64,000 nucleotides of DNA from Pseudomonas endophytica (lineage in GTDB: Bacteria > Pseudomonadota > Gammaproteobacteria > Pseudomonadales > Pseudomonadaceae): assembly GCF_001411475.1 (NCBI RefSeq), contig NZ_LLWH01000209.1:36779-100778 (forward strand), read 5' to 3'. The stretch's first letter is position 1; the number at the start of each line of letters is the position of its first letter. Position numbers and translations under genes: made by a program. Below the pieces are notes generated by a model that was not told where the DNA came from, did not search any database, and saw only the letters and a program-made list of their open reading frames with translations. This document shows positions 54,817-63,302 of the stretch, piece after piece.

Positions 54817-55539
54817 TCAATAAAACGTACGTTCTGCCTTGAACGTCAGCAAACCATCGCACTGTGGATTTTGCCCCGAGTAGGCAGAGCAATCACCGCC
54901 ATCGAGGCTGGAGTCACTGTAAATCACGTTCAGATCTAAGCCTTTCCAAGGGCGCGAGAGGGTGATCGACCAATCATTGAAGGTGCTTACGCTCCCTCCA
55001 TCGGCGATGGACACCGGCGTACCTAACTGATGAGTGGTGTATTTCAAGCGCACCCCAATGCCGAGGGGGCGATTGGCTCCTAAATCGGCAAATACCGTGC
55101 TGTCACGTCGATCTGGATCATTGCTGAACGCAGCGCCCAGGTGAGTGCCCAGCAAGCTTAGCCCTGCATAGAACTGGTGGCTGTCCATGGGGCTGACTTT
55201 GGGATAGCTGTACTGAATGACCCCCAGTTCATAACTTAAGGTCTGGTCAAAAGGGTGTTTGTAACCGAGGTAGGAATCGACTTCGAGGTTACTGCCCGGC
55301 TTGATACCCATGGTGGGCGCCCACTGGCCGATGTACCAGCCACTGTCGTGAGTCAGATCAAGGCCGCCGTGGAAGGTCGAGCCGGGGCTGGTCGGTTTGA
55401 CCAAGCCTTGTGCCATGCTGCGGCTCGGCTGGGTGCCTAGCTTAAGGTCGAAGTCGCCCAGCTCGCGTGAAAACACCTGCGCGTTGATTGCCGCGCTAGA
55501 CAGTAGTGTGCCAGTGAGCAGTAACGTCCGTGTGAGCAT
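54817..55539 (-). CDS. TorF family outer-membrane protein
   Basis: From the ATG at 55539 (GGGAG upstream) the product has 240 residues: a signal peptide ending near AAINA|QVFS and a 12-to-14-strand beta-barrel pattern ending in FKAERTFY, with a C-terminal aromatic. It matches the TorF/TIGR02001 family of putative outer-membrane porins. Substrate unknown. Confidence 0.85.
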   Translation of the reverse strand: MLTRTLLLTGTLLSSAAINAQVFSRELGDFDLKLGTQPSRSMAQGLVKPTSPGSTFHGGLDLTHDSGWYIGQWAPTMGIKPGSNLEVDSYLGYKHPFDQTLSYELGVIQYSYPKVSPMDSHQFYAGLSLLGTHLGAAFSNDPDRRDSTVFADLGANRPLGIGVRLKYTTHQLGTPVSIADGGSVSTFNDWSITLSRPWKGLDLNVIYSDSSLDGGDCSAYSGQNPQCDGLLTFKAERTFY

Positions 55540-55723
55540 GGGCCACTCCCTTAACAGCTGGATGCAGTGATTGGCTCGAAGGCTTGATTTAGAGAGGTTC
55601 AAGAATACGGATGTCTGCACGCAGATGGGTGCCGTTCGTCGATTTCTTAATTGTGCGGTGAGGAGAGTGCCCTAGCGCTTTGAAAGGCAAAGCGCACAGG
55701 ACCCTATAAAGCGAGGAGGTGTA

Positions 55724-55903
55724 TTACTTCTTGCCCAGCGAAATTTGCTTGGATGCGCCGAAAGTTTGGCCGCTGACACCTTTATCAATTTGTTGAATCT
55801 CGCCGCCGGACTTCAGGAATGCGGCAATTTGCGCATTGATTGAATCACTGGTTTCAACAGCGGGAGCTGGCTTTGCTTTGCTGGCGGATGCTTTTACACG
55901 CAT
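55724..55903 (-). CDS. Conserved-looking 59-residue protein
   Basis: An ATG at 55903 follows AGGTGA by 8 bases and opens a 59-codon frame: a lysine/alanine/proline-rich start (VKASASKAKPAPAVETSDS), then AQIAAFLKSGGEIQQIDKGVSGQ and TFGASKQISLGKK. The pattern (charged start, amphipathic middle, basic end) and codon usage look genuine. I recall similar short hypothetical proteins in other pseudomonads. No function is known; it may bind nucleic acid. Confidence 0.65.
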   Translation of the reverse strand: MRVKASASKAKPAPAVETSDSINAQIAAFLKSGGEIQQIDKGVSGQTFGASKQISLGKK

Positions 55904-56247
55904 GGCGACTATTCACCTGTAGAAAATAACTTGGCCAGCGATAATAACTGAAATGCTTGACAAATGCTTGTTAAATATCCTTCTACAATATTAGACGACC
56001 ATAATGCTGAACATAATAAACAGGATAATAGTCCGCTAACTCGCTGTTTTAATTCATATCATCAGGCTAATTTTGGGCTGAGCAAGCAGGCTTAAGGCGT
56101 GCGTTGGGTGACGAGTGGTTCCCTGATTTCGACAAAAATCCCTGATAAATCATAGCTTTTTGAAAAAATTCAACCCTGTGCCGCGCTGAATCCATGTGAT
56201 CGCGCAAACTCGGGTAGAATGCCGCTCACGTAATGAGGGTAATGCAC
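55904..56247. other. 344-base intergenic region before cvfB
   Basis: It holds a TAGAAT -10 hexamer at 56215-56220, 27 bases before the chosen start of the CvfB gene, with no good -35. On the minus strand a TTGTCA near 55957 could serve the 59-residue gene. AT-rich stretches at 55960-56060 contain no other gene I can support. Confidence 0.5.
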
Positions 56248-57084
56248 ATGGCTTTAATCGGTCGCTATAACAGCTTGCAAGTGGTCAAACACACTAACTT
56301 TGGTTTGTATTTAGACGGTGGCGCGGACGGTGAGATTCTGTTGCCCAACCGTTATATTCCTAAAGATATTCCCAGTGAAGATGAAGATTGGCTCAATGTA
56401 TTTATTTATTTGGACAGTGATGACAAGTTAATTGCCACTACTGAAAAACCAAAAGTACAAGTCGGTGAGTTTGCCAGTCTTAAAGTCGTCGAAATCAATA
56501 GCATCGGCGTCTTCCTTGATTGGGGGCTCCCTAAAGATTTGCTGTTGCCGTATTCCGAAGAAAAACGCCAGATGACCGCAGGCGAATATGCCGTGGTACA
56601 CGTTTATCTCGACAAGCACACTCGGCGCATCACCGCCACGGCACGCTTGGACCGCTACCTTGATAAAACCCCGGCCAACTATGAGGTGGGTCAGGAAGTT
56701 GATTTGTTGGTGGCAGAAGCCACGGACATGGGCTTCAAAGCTGTCATCAACAATAAACACTGGGGTTTGATCCACAAGAATGAAGTCTTCAAGTTCTTGC
56801 GCGCGGGTAAGCAAGAAAAAGGCTACATCAAAGAGGTGCGTGCCGACGGCAAAATCAGCCTTAGTTTGCAGCCGGTTGGGCAGCAGGCTGCCAGCAGCCT
56901 TAACTCTAAAATCCTCAGCAAGTTGCGCGACAACGATGGCGTACTGGCAGTGAGTGATAAGAGTGCACCTGAGTTGATTAGCAGCCTGTTTGGGGTCAGC
57001 AAGGGCAACTTTAAAAAGGCCATTGGCGCGCTCTACAAAGAGGGCAAAATTGTCATCCACGCTGATCGTATCGAGCTGGTGTAA
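56248..57084 (+). CDS. CvfB-type S1 RNA-binding protein
   Basis: The ATG at 56248 follows GAGGGT by 7 bases, giving 278 residues. There are three to four S1/OB-fold repeats (FGLYLDGGADGEILLPNRY, IGVFLDWGLPKDLLLPYSE, KAVINNKHWGLIHKNEV) and a C-terminal winged-helix (LFGVSKGNFKKAIGALYKEGKIVI), the CvfB layout. CvfB binds RNA and affects virulence in Staphylococcus; in Pseudomonas its role is not defined. Confidence 0.88.
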   Translation: MALIGRYNSLQVVKHTNFGLYLDGGADGEILLPNRYIPKDIPSEDEDWLNVFIYLDSDDKLIATTEKPKVQVGEFASLKVVEINSIGVFLDWGLPKDLLLPYSEEKRQMTAGEYAVVHVYLDKHTRRITATARLDRYLDKTPANYEVGQEVDLLVAEATDMGFKAVINNKHWGLIHKNEVFKFLRAGKQEKGYIKEVRADGKISLSLQPVGQQAASSLNSKILSKLRDNDGVLAVSDKSAPELISSLFGVSKGNFKKAIGALYKEGKIVIHADRIELV

Positions 57085-57091
57085 ACCAACG

Positions 57092-58282
57092 CTAGACGCC
57101 GAGCCTGTTGGTTTCTTCAGGCTTATCAGTGGGCAACTCTAACGTCGTTGGTGAGAGCTGCAAAGCCAGCACTCCGGCCAGAAGTAAACCGCTGGCCGCG
57201 ATGACCAGCGCCGGGTGCAGGTCGCCGCTGAAGTGGCTGCTCATGGCTGCCAATAAAGGGCCGCCCAGTTGTCCAATAGCGAAGCAGGCGGTCAGTAAGG
57301 CGGCGTTACGCTGGGTGGCGTGCGGGGCGATGTCTCGCGAGCTTTGCATCACCAGCGTCATACAGGCCAGAAAAGGTGTGCCGCACAAGATCACGCCCAG
57401 TGCCAAGCCCGTGCTGCTGGGCAGCAAGCAAGCTAAAACGCCTACAGCCTGAATCCAAAGTGCCGCCATCAACCACAGGCGAGTGGTACGGGGCGAAGGC
57501 CGGCGCAGGCTGATCAAAACTACGCCAATGGCGGCGCACAGTCCAAAAGCCGGCCAAAACAGATCGGCTTGCCATTGGCCATGAAATTGAGCGTTAGCCA
57601 TCTGCGACAAAAAAGTTGCCGGGATGATGTATCCCAAACCATATAGGCCATAAATCGCCCCTAGACGGGTTATTCCTGGGTGGCGCTGACTGGCTGGCGC
57701 AGCAGGCTGATGGGGGGCAAGCATGTCCGATCGCGGCAGAATCGGCATGATCAGCAAGAGCATGAGTAGGGCGGCCATCGCGTAAATCAGCCATAGCGTC
57801 GACGAATTTTGCCCGTGGGCGTTGGCAAACAGAGCCAGTAACCCAGTGAGAACCACGCCAGCGCCGGGGCCGGCAAACACCAGTGCGCCCAGCCGTGGGC
57901 GGTTGGTGCTGACGGCTATTTGCTGACTAAGGGCGGTGATCATCACCATCACCCAAGCACTGGCCACCCCGGCACCCAAGCGCAGTAGTAAATGCGGCCA
58001 GAAACCTTGAGCCCAATACGAAACCAGCGTCAGTAGCACGCATAGCCAAAGCCCAGTGTACAGGCGTGCGCGAACTTGCTCCGGGCGTCTGGCGCGAATG
58101 GCGTCCAGTGCGCCGATTAAATAGCCCAGATAGTTGGCGGCGGCGATTAGCCCTGCGTCCGTCAAGTTGATCTGACCTTCGCTGATCAAGTGCGGCAATT
58201 GCGGCGTGAGTGAAAAACGACCAATACCCATGGCCATCATGAGTGCGATAAAACTGGCGAGTATCCGAGTCACGGGGGACAT
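57092..58282 (-). CDS. MFS transporter, YbfB/YjiJ family
   Basis: The 396-residue product has twelve hydrophobic segments and the YbfB/YjiJ marker GIGRFSLTPQLPHLI near its start, with GAIYGLYGLGYIIPATFLSQMA in the middle. Such carriers are poorly characterised; neighbouring LysR genes often control them. The divergent LysR gene starts 103 bases away, with a palindrome between. Confidence 0.88.
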   Translation of the reverse strand: MSPVTRILASFIALMMAMGIGRFSLTPQLPHLISEGQINLTDAGLIAAANYLGYLIGALDAIRARRPEQVRARLYTGLWLCVLLTLVSYWAQGFWPHLLLRLGAGVASAWVMVMITALSQQIAVSTNRPRLGALVFAGPGAGVVLTGLLALFANAHGQNSSTLWLIYAMAALLMLLLIMPILPRSDMLAPHQPAAPASQRHPGITRLGAIYGLYGLGYIIPATFLSQMANAQFHGQWQADLFWPAFGLCAAIGVVLISLRRPSPRTTRLWLMAALWIQAVGVLACLLPSSTGLALGVILCGTPFLACMTLVMQSSRDIAPHATQRNAALLTACFAIGQLGGPLLAAMSSHFSGDLHPALVIAASGLLLAGVLALQLSPTTLELPTDKPEETNRLGV

Positions 58283-58345
58283 GTTGTTGATTCCAGAGTG
58301 AAGACAATGACCGTTAGGCTAGAGATCATTGACTTTCTTTAAAAT

Positions 58346-58370
58346 TGAATAATAGTGATCTACTTATTCA
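58346..58370. promoter_or_regulatory. Candidate LysR operator in the YbfB/LysR intergenic region
   Basis: TGAATAA (58346-58352) and TTATTCA (58364-58370) are exact inverted repeats separated by 11 bases. The position between two divergent start codons is that of a LysR-type autorepression and activation site. Confidence 0.6.
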
Positions 58371-58385
58371 GTTTTGGAGAATGCT

Positions 58386-59288
58386 GTGGAGTTCAGTCAG
58401 TTACGTATTTTCCAAGCCGTGGCCGAAGAAGGCTCGATTACCCGTGCCGCTGAACGTTTGCATCGCGTGCCCTCTAATCTGTCGACTCGGCTCAAACAGT
58501 TAGAGGAACAGATGGGTGTTGAGTTGTTTATGCGCGAGCGCCAACGCCTGCAATTGTCCCCGGCTGGCAAAGTGCTGCTGGATTACACAAGTCGTCTGTT
58601 TGCTCTGCACGATGAAGCGCTAGGCGCGGTGCAAGGCGGTGTGCCCTCTGGCAAATTCACTCTGGGGACGATGTACAGCACCGCGGCGATCCACTTACCT
58701 AGCCTTTTGGCGCAGTACCACCGTGCCCACCCAGCGGTGAGCTTGCACGTACAGTCGGCCCCGAGTGGAGAACTACTCGAAGGTTTGCTAACGGGGCGTC
58801 TGGACGCAGCACTGGTGGACGGCCCGCTAGAGTTGGCTGGGCTTGATGGGGTTGAGTTCTGTGAAGAACAACTGGTCATGATTAGCGACTTGGACCATCC
58901 GCCAATCACTCGCGCTCAGGATGTACAAGGCCGCGAAGTGTTTACGTTTCGTCAAGGGTGCTCTTATCGAACGCGGCTGGAGGCTTGGTACGCCAGTGAT
59001 CGAGCAGCGATGGGGCGGGTCATGGAGATCGAGTCTTATCAGGGGATGTTGGCGTGCGTCGTGGCCGGGTCGGGTGTCGCATTGATGCCGGCTTCGATGT
59101 TAGCCAGCTTGCCGGGTCGTGAAAGTGTCGGTGTACATCCTTTGAAACAACCTTTTGACTCAGCCACGACATGGTTGATGTGGCGTAAGGGCATGCTAGG
59201 CGCCAATTTGAATGCGTGGATAACCTTGCAGCAGACGCACTCTCAGAGAAGCAACGTTATTACGGCGTCGAAACGGGCATCTGCATAA
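58386..59288 (+). CDS. LysR family transcriptional regulator
   Basis: The GTG at 58386 follows GGAGA by about 5 bases and gives 300 residues (MEFSQLRIFQAV). The winged helix-turn-helix lies at 15-60 (ITRAAERLHRVPSNLSTRLKQLE) and the effector domain at 90-290. It presumably controls the divergent MFS gene through the palindrome at 58346. In P. aeruginosa PA1413, also LysR, precedes PA1414, as here. Confidence 0.88.
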   Translation: MEFSQLRIFQAVAEEGSITRAAERLHRVPSNLSTRLKQLEEQMGVELFMRERQRLQLSPAGKVLLDYTSRLFALHDEALGAVQGGVPSGKFTLGTMYSTAAIHLPSLLAQYHRAHPAVSLHVQSAPSGELLEGLLTGRLDAALVDGPLELAGLDGVEFCEEQLVMISDLDHPPITRAQDVQGREVFTFRQGCSYRTRLEAWYASDRAAMGRVMEIESYQGMLACVVAGSGVALMPASMLASLPGRESVGVHPLKQPFDSATTWLMWRKGMLGANLNAWITLQQTHSQRSNVITASKRASA

Positions 59289-59319
59289 CTGAAAAAGACA
59301 AGAAGTAACCTAAAGATCA

Positions 59320-59368
59320 TTGACCTACGGCAAGCATCTTGTAGGAGTTCGGACTATTATCTGTACGA
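59320..59368 (+). promoter_or_regulatory. Candidate class II Anr/FNR promoter of the PA1414-like gene
   Basis: TTGACCTACGGCAA (59320-59333) fits TTGAT-N4-ATCAA at seven of ten defined positions. A TATTAT -10 lies at 59355-59360, with A at 59368 seven bases later, so the box centre is at -41.5, the exact position of class II FNR/Anr sites. The deviation GG for AT in the second half-site is the main weakness. Confidence 0.6.
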
Positions 59369-59413
59369 AGCGGCCACGGAACCCGGTCGCACGTGTGGCC
59401 CCAAGGGGGATTT

Positions 59414-59539
59414 ATGAAAGACAAACTGAAAACTTGGCTACATGACGTCGGCGTTGCACTGGGCCTGATTGAGCCTCCTCTGCAACCGATCCCGATTCCC
59501 GTCGAAGATCCACGTCGCCGTCCGCAACGTCGCCGTTAA
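59414..59539 (+). CDS. PA1414 family small protein
   Basis: The 41-residue frame (MKDKLKTWLHDVGVALGLIE then PPLQPIPIPVEDP and an arginine-rich end) matches the PA1414 family: an amphipathic first half and a basic tail. GGGGGA lies before the ATG. In P. aeruginosa PA1414 is strongly induced by Anr at low oxygen and its transcript yields the sRNA SicX, which tunes chronic versus acute infection. Whether this gene's transcript yields a similar sRNA is unknown. Too short for most automatic gene callers. Confidence 0.85.
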   Translation: MKDKLKTWLHDVGVALGLIEPPLQPIPIPVEDPRRRPQRRR

Positions 59540-59642
59540 GATCACTGTCAAGACGGGTGCTTGGCGCTATCGCCTGACGATTTTGAAGTCTGCTACCCCT
59601 GTCGTTTAACAAGGCGCAGGCTGAGGAATCTGGGCTGCACTG
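59540..59642 (+). ncRNA. Candidate SicX-like 3' region of the PA1414 transcript
   Basis: Downstream of the 41-residue gene a GGCGCTATCGCC stem-loop and TGACGATTTT lie at about 59563-59583. This is where the SicX sRNA arises in P. aeruginosa as I understand it. Sequence similarity to SicX itself was not tested. Confidence 0.3.
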
Positions 59643-59676
59643 AAAAAAACGGGCACGACCTCCGACGTCGCGCCCG
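59643..59676 (-). terminator. Terminator of the symporter gene
   Basis: On the minus strand CGGGCGCGAC and GTCGTGCCCG pair with one wobble around a 7-base loop and are followed by seven T residues (plus-strand A's at 59643-59649). It is 17 bases after the symporter stop. Confidence 0.85.
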
Positions 59677-59692
59677 CTGAAGAAAGTGCCTA

Positions 59693-61072
59693 TCAGGCGA
59701 CGCTGCCTACGGTAGCCGGGCGCCGATCCAGCAAGCTCACCACGATAAAGCTGATAAGCCCGACGCCCAAGCTGTAATAGATAGGCGTATTCGCGTCCAA
59801 GCCATCTTTGAACATAAAGACCAGCGCCGTGATAAAGCCCAAGCTCATGCTACTAATAGCGCCTGCGGTGGTTGCGCGCTTCCAGTAAATGGCCCCGATC
59901 AATGGCACTAGCATGCCGCCAACCAACAGGTTGTAGGCCAGTGTGAGGGCGCTGATCACATCGTTAACCACCAATGCGATAGCCAGTACCACAAAGCCCG
60001 TGAGCAGGGTGAACAGGCGGTTAATCTTCAAGCTCGACTGCTTGCCACCGCGCAGCTTAGGTAGCAGATCTTCGGTGAGTACGGTGGATGCGGCGAGCAA
60101 GCCCGCGCTGGCAGTCGACATCATGGCGGCTAGGGCCGCTGCAATCACCAGCCCATGGATGCCGTCCGGCAGCGAGGCTTTTACGATGGCGGCGAACGCA
60201 TTGTTCACGTTGCCCAAATCCGGGATCAATACATGCGCAGCCATACCGATTAGGGCGCAAGTTAGGCCGTAGACGATGCAGTAAACACCTGCGAACGTAC
60301 CGGCGTACTTAGCCACCTTGTCAGTTTTTGCAGTAAACACACGCTGCCAAATATCTTGACCGATCAAAATGCCAAAGAAATAAATCATGAAATAGGTGAC
60401 GATGGTTTCCCAGCCAATGCTGGTGAAGTTGAAGTTCGACGCTGGCAGTTTGCTCACCAACTCATCCCAACCTCCGACCCGATAAAGGCAAATCGGCAAC
60501 AGGACGAACATCAAGCCCACGGTCTTGATCACGAACTGCACGATGTCAGTCAGGGTTAGCGACCACATGCCGCCAATGGTTGAGTACACAACCACCACAC
60601 CGCCGCCGAGCACCACGGACACCCAGAACGGTAAGCCGAATAACACCTCAAGCACGGTGCCGATGGCCAAAATGGAGGTCACCCCGATCATCAACGCGTA
60701 AGCCAACATAATCACGGCGCTGGCTTGGCGTGCCATTGGGTTGTAACGCTTCTCCAAGACTTGGGTCACGGTGAAGATTTTTAGCTTGAGCAACGGTTTA
60801 GCCAAGAACAGGTTGAGCGCGATGATCCCGCAGCCCAGTGCTGCACACAGCCAGAAACCCGAAATTCCGTGCACATAGCCCAGGCGAACAGTGCCGACGG
60901 TCGATGCGCCGCCCAGTACGGTGGCGGCCATAGTGCCCATGTACAGAGTTGGCCCGAGATTGCGCCCGGCGACCAAATAGTCTTCGTGGGTTTTGGCCTT
61001 GCGCATGCCGTAGTAACCCAGCACCAGCATTGCCGCAGCGTAGATAAGGACGACTAATAAATCTAAAGCCAT
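59693..61072 (-). CDS. Sodium:solute symporter
   Basis: This 459-residue SSS-family protein has about 13 membrane segments and the core motif GGMWSLTLTDIVQFVIKTVGLM plus the sodium-site-rich ALAAMMSTASAGLLAASTVL helix. It lies downstream of gbuA on the same strand, 190 bases away, and so is likely the uptake system for 4-guanidinobutyrate or a related amine; PA1418 has the same family and place. The substrate is inferred from position. Confidence 0.88.
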   Translation of the reverse strand: MALDLLVVLIYAAAMLVLGYYGMRKAKTHEDYLVAGRNLGPTLYMGTMAATVLGGASTVGTVRLGYVHGISGFWLCAALGCGIIALNLFLAKPLLKLKIFTVTQVLEKRYNPMARQASAVIMLAYALMIGVTSILAIGTVLEVLFGLPFWVSVVLGGGVVVVYSTIGGMWSLTLTDIVQFVIKTVGLMFVLLPICLYRVGGWDELVSKLPASNFNFTSIGWETIVTYFMIYFFGILIGQDIWQRVFTAKTDKVAKYAGTFAGVYCIVYGLTCALIGMAAHVLIPDLGNVNNAFAAIVKASLPDGIHGLVIAAALAAMMSTASAGLLAASTVLTEDLLPKLRGGKQSSLKINRLFTLLTGFVVLAIALVVNDVISALTLAYNLLVGGMLVPLIGAIYWKRATTAGAISSMSLGFITALVFMFKDGLDANTPIYYSLGVGLISFIVVSLLDRRPATVGSVA

Positions 61073-61223
61073 GATGGCGAGTCTCCGATTATTTTTTTTA
61101 TAAGGCGATCAGGCGATTGAGGGCATCATCGGCCTTTATTTCTTGTGTGCAGGCGCTTGTTTTATGACACAAGAACCACTGCCATCCTGGCTAACCACAT
61201 GCTCCGCTTGCGTTCACCGCTCA

Positions 61224-61241
61224 AGGTGCTTCACAGCACCT
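61224..61241. repeat. Stem-loop between gbuA and the symporter gene
   Basis: AGGTGCT (61224-61230) pairs with AGCACCT (61235-61241) around TCAC. It could end part of the gbuA transcript or stabilise it; no T tract follows on either strand. Confidence 0.45.
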
Positions 61242-61262
61242 CGATGCTTTCTAATCACGGGT

Positions 61263-62213
61263 TTAGCGATGGACGACGCCGGGCAATACGCAGAGCATTT
61301 CGTACAGCAAGTTCGCACCCAGCAGTGAGGTATTACCCGTGGTGTCGTAGGGCGGCGAAACCTCCACCAGATCGCAACCGATCAAATCGAGGCCTTGGCA
61401 GCCGCGAATGATTTCTATGGCTTGAATGGTCGTCAGGCCGCCGATTTCGGGTGTCCCGGTGCCAGGTGCCCAAGCCGGGTCAATCCCGTCGATATCAAAA
61501 CTGAGATAGACCGGGCCATTGCCGACTTTTTTACGGACTTCTGCCATCAGAGGGGCCAGTGACCGATGCCAGCACTCTTCGGCCTGAACCACGCGAAAAC
61601 CTTGTTTGCGGCTCCAGTTGAAGTCCTCGGCGGTATAACCCTGGGCGCGCAGACCAATTTGTACAACGCGATCACAGTCCAGCAAGCCTTCTTCAGCTGC
61701 GCGGCGGAAGGTGGTGCCGTGGGCGATTTTTTCGCCAAACATGTGGTCGTTCACATCGGCGTGTGCGTCGATGTGCACCAGGCCAACCTTGCCGTACTTT
61801 TTGTGAATTGCGCGCAATATCGGCAGGGTGATGGTGTGGTCGCCACCCAGTGTCAGCGGGATCACATTGTGTTCAAGAATGTCATCGTAGGCTTGCTCGA
61901 TGATGCGCACAGCGTCCAACAGGTTGAAGGTGTTGATCGCCACATCACCGATGTCCGCAACCGACAGCGAGTCGAAAGGGGCGGCGCCAGTGGCCATGTT
62001 GTACGGGCGGATCATCACCGACTCGGCGCGAATCTCGCGTGGACCGAAGCGGGTGCCTGCGCGCAACGACGTCCCGATATCCAAAGGAACGCCAATAAAG
62101 GCGGCATCCAGACCGGCGGCAGATTGCAGGTGGGGTAGGCGCATCATGGTTGCAATGCCGGCGAAGCGTGGCATTTCATTGCCGCCCAGTGGTTGGTGAA
62201 GAATTTTTTCCAC
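61263..62213 (-). CDS. gbuA: Guanidinobutyrase GbuA
   Basis: The 316-residue ureohydrolase has the binuclear manganese ligands H126 (GGDHT), D149, H151, D153 (IDAHAD), D240 and D242 (SFDIDGIDP). Sequence segments such as HQPLGGNEMPRF are those of P. aeruginosa GbuA (PA1421) as I remember it. It hydrolyses 4-guanidinobutyrate to 4-aminobutyrate and urea, part of the arginine decarboxylase/dehydrogenase route. The divergent LysR gene gbuR and the symporter support the pathway. Agmatinase SpeB is the alternative but less likely. Confidence 0.9.
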   Translation of the reverse strand: MEKILHQPLGGNEMPRFAGIATMMRLPHLQSAAGLDAAFIGVPLDIGTSLRAGTRFGPREIRAESVMIRPYNMATGAAPFDSLSVADIGDVAINTFNLLDAVRIIEQAYDDILEHNVIPLTLGGDHTITLPILRAIHKKYGKVGLVHIDAHADVNDHMFGEKIAHGTTFRRAAEEGLLDCDRVVQIGLRAQGYTAEDFNWSRKQGFRVVQAEECWHRSLAPLMAEVRKKVGNGPVYLSFDIDGIDPAWAPGTGTPEIGGLTTIQAIEIIRGCQGLDLIGCDLVEVSPPYDTTGNTSLLGANLLYEMLCVLPGVVHR

Positions 62214-62325
62214 GGGAAAGACCTCGTCGTTTGTTGTGGTTATGGCGCTCGATTCTGCGAAAGGCCGGTCAGAGGAAGAATCCCTGTGGGCAAATACTTA
62301 CTTCAGGTTTTTCTAAACTAATGGC

Positions 62326-62337
62326 AACGCTCGCGTT
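62326..62337. promoter_or_regulatory. Candidate GbuR operator
   Basis: AACGCTCGCGTT is a 12-base palindrome except for its TC centre, 55 bases before the gbuR ATG in the gbuA-gbuR divergent region. LysR regulators bind such dyads; direct proof is lacking. Confidence 0.45.
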
Positions 62338-62391
62338 AGACTCCAGACCCAAACATCAACCTCGCATCCACAGGTAGAAAGTGAGTCCTGC

Positions 62392-63285
62392 ATGGCCAAC
62401 GCTTTACCCGATCTGAAACTACTGCGAATTTTTGCCAGCGTGGTCAGACACCAAGGGTTCGCTACGGCTCAGCAGGAACTCAACCTGTCGACCTCGGCCA
62501 TCAGCACTTACATGAGCCAGTTGGAGGCCAATCTGGGGCTGGTGCTGTGCCATCGCGGTCGTGGCGGATTCAGCCTCACCAGCAAAGGCGAATTGTTCCA
62601 TCAAGAAACCCTACGTCTGCTCGGCGAACTGGAAGGGTTTGAACAATATGCGGCGGCGTTAAAAGGCGAGCTGCGCGGCACTTTAAACGTGGGCGTAATC
62701 GACTCCACAGTCAGCGATAAAGCTTTGCCGTTTGCCGAAGCCATTGGCGCTTACAGCCAAGAGCACCCTGCGGTGCACTTGCATCTGTCGGTCTTGAGCC
62801 CTTACGAGTTGCAGCTTGGCGTGCAGGATAATCGGCTGGATCTGGCCATCGGAGCGTTTTCTTCGCGCATGAGCGGTCTGGTGTATCAGCCGTTGTACCG
62901 TGAGCAACACTGGCTGTATTGCAGCACCCGACACCCATTATTCGGTGAGCGTCGGATTCATGAGTCCGTGATTACCCAGCAACGTATGGTCGGGCGAGGT
63001 TATTGGAGCCAAGCCGAGCTGGCGCGGCACGGTTTTAAACATAGCGCCGCGACGGTCGACAGCATGGAAGCCCAATTGATTCTGGTGCTATCAGGCGCCT
63101 ACATTGGCTACTTGCCCGAGCATTACGCTGAGTCGTGGGTCGAGAAAGGAGACTTGCGCGTACTACTGCCAGCCACTTTCGGCTATCAGGCACCGTTTTC
63201 GATGATTGTGCGCCGCGGACGTAGCCGTGAGCCGTTGATTCAAACCTTCCGTGACCTGCTCAAAGCGCAGCTTAATCACCCTTGA
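62392..63285 (+). CDS. gbuR: LysR family regulator GbuR
   Basis: The 297-residue protein has a LysR helix-turn-helix at about 20-60 (FATAQQELNLSTSAISTYMSQLE) and an effector domain with a segment VGVIDSTVSDKALPF. It is divergent from gbuA, the same arrangement as PA1421/PA1422, where GbuR activates gbuA in response to 4-guanidinobutyrate. Full length; the stop overlaps the region before the DTW gene. Confidence 0.88.
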   Translation: MANALPDLKLLRIFASVVRHQGFATAQQELNLSTSAISTYMSQLEANLGLVLCHRGRGGFSLTSKGELFHQETLRLLGELEGFEQYAAALKGELRGTLNVGVIDSTVSDKALPFAEAIGAYSQEHPAVHLHLSVLSPYELQLGVQDNRLDLAIGAFSSRMSGLVYQPLYREQHWLYCSTRHPLFGERRIHESVITQQRMVGRGYWSQAELARHGFKHSAATVDSMEAQLILVLSGAYIGYLPEHYAESWVEKGDLRVLLPATFGYQAPFSMIVRRGRSREPLIQTFRDLLKAQLNHP

Positions 63286-63302
63286 ACCAGAGCATTACCG
63301 CC

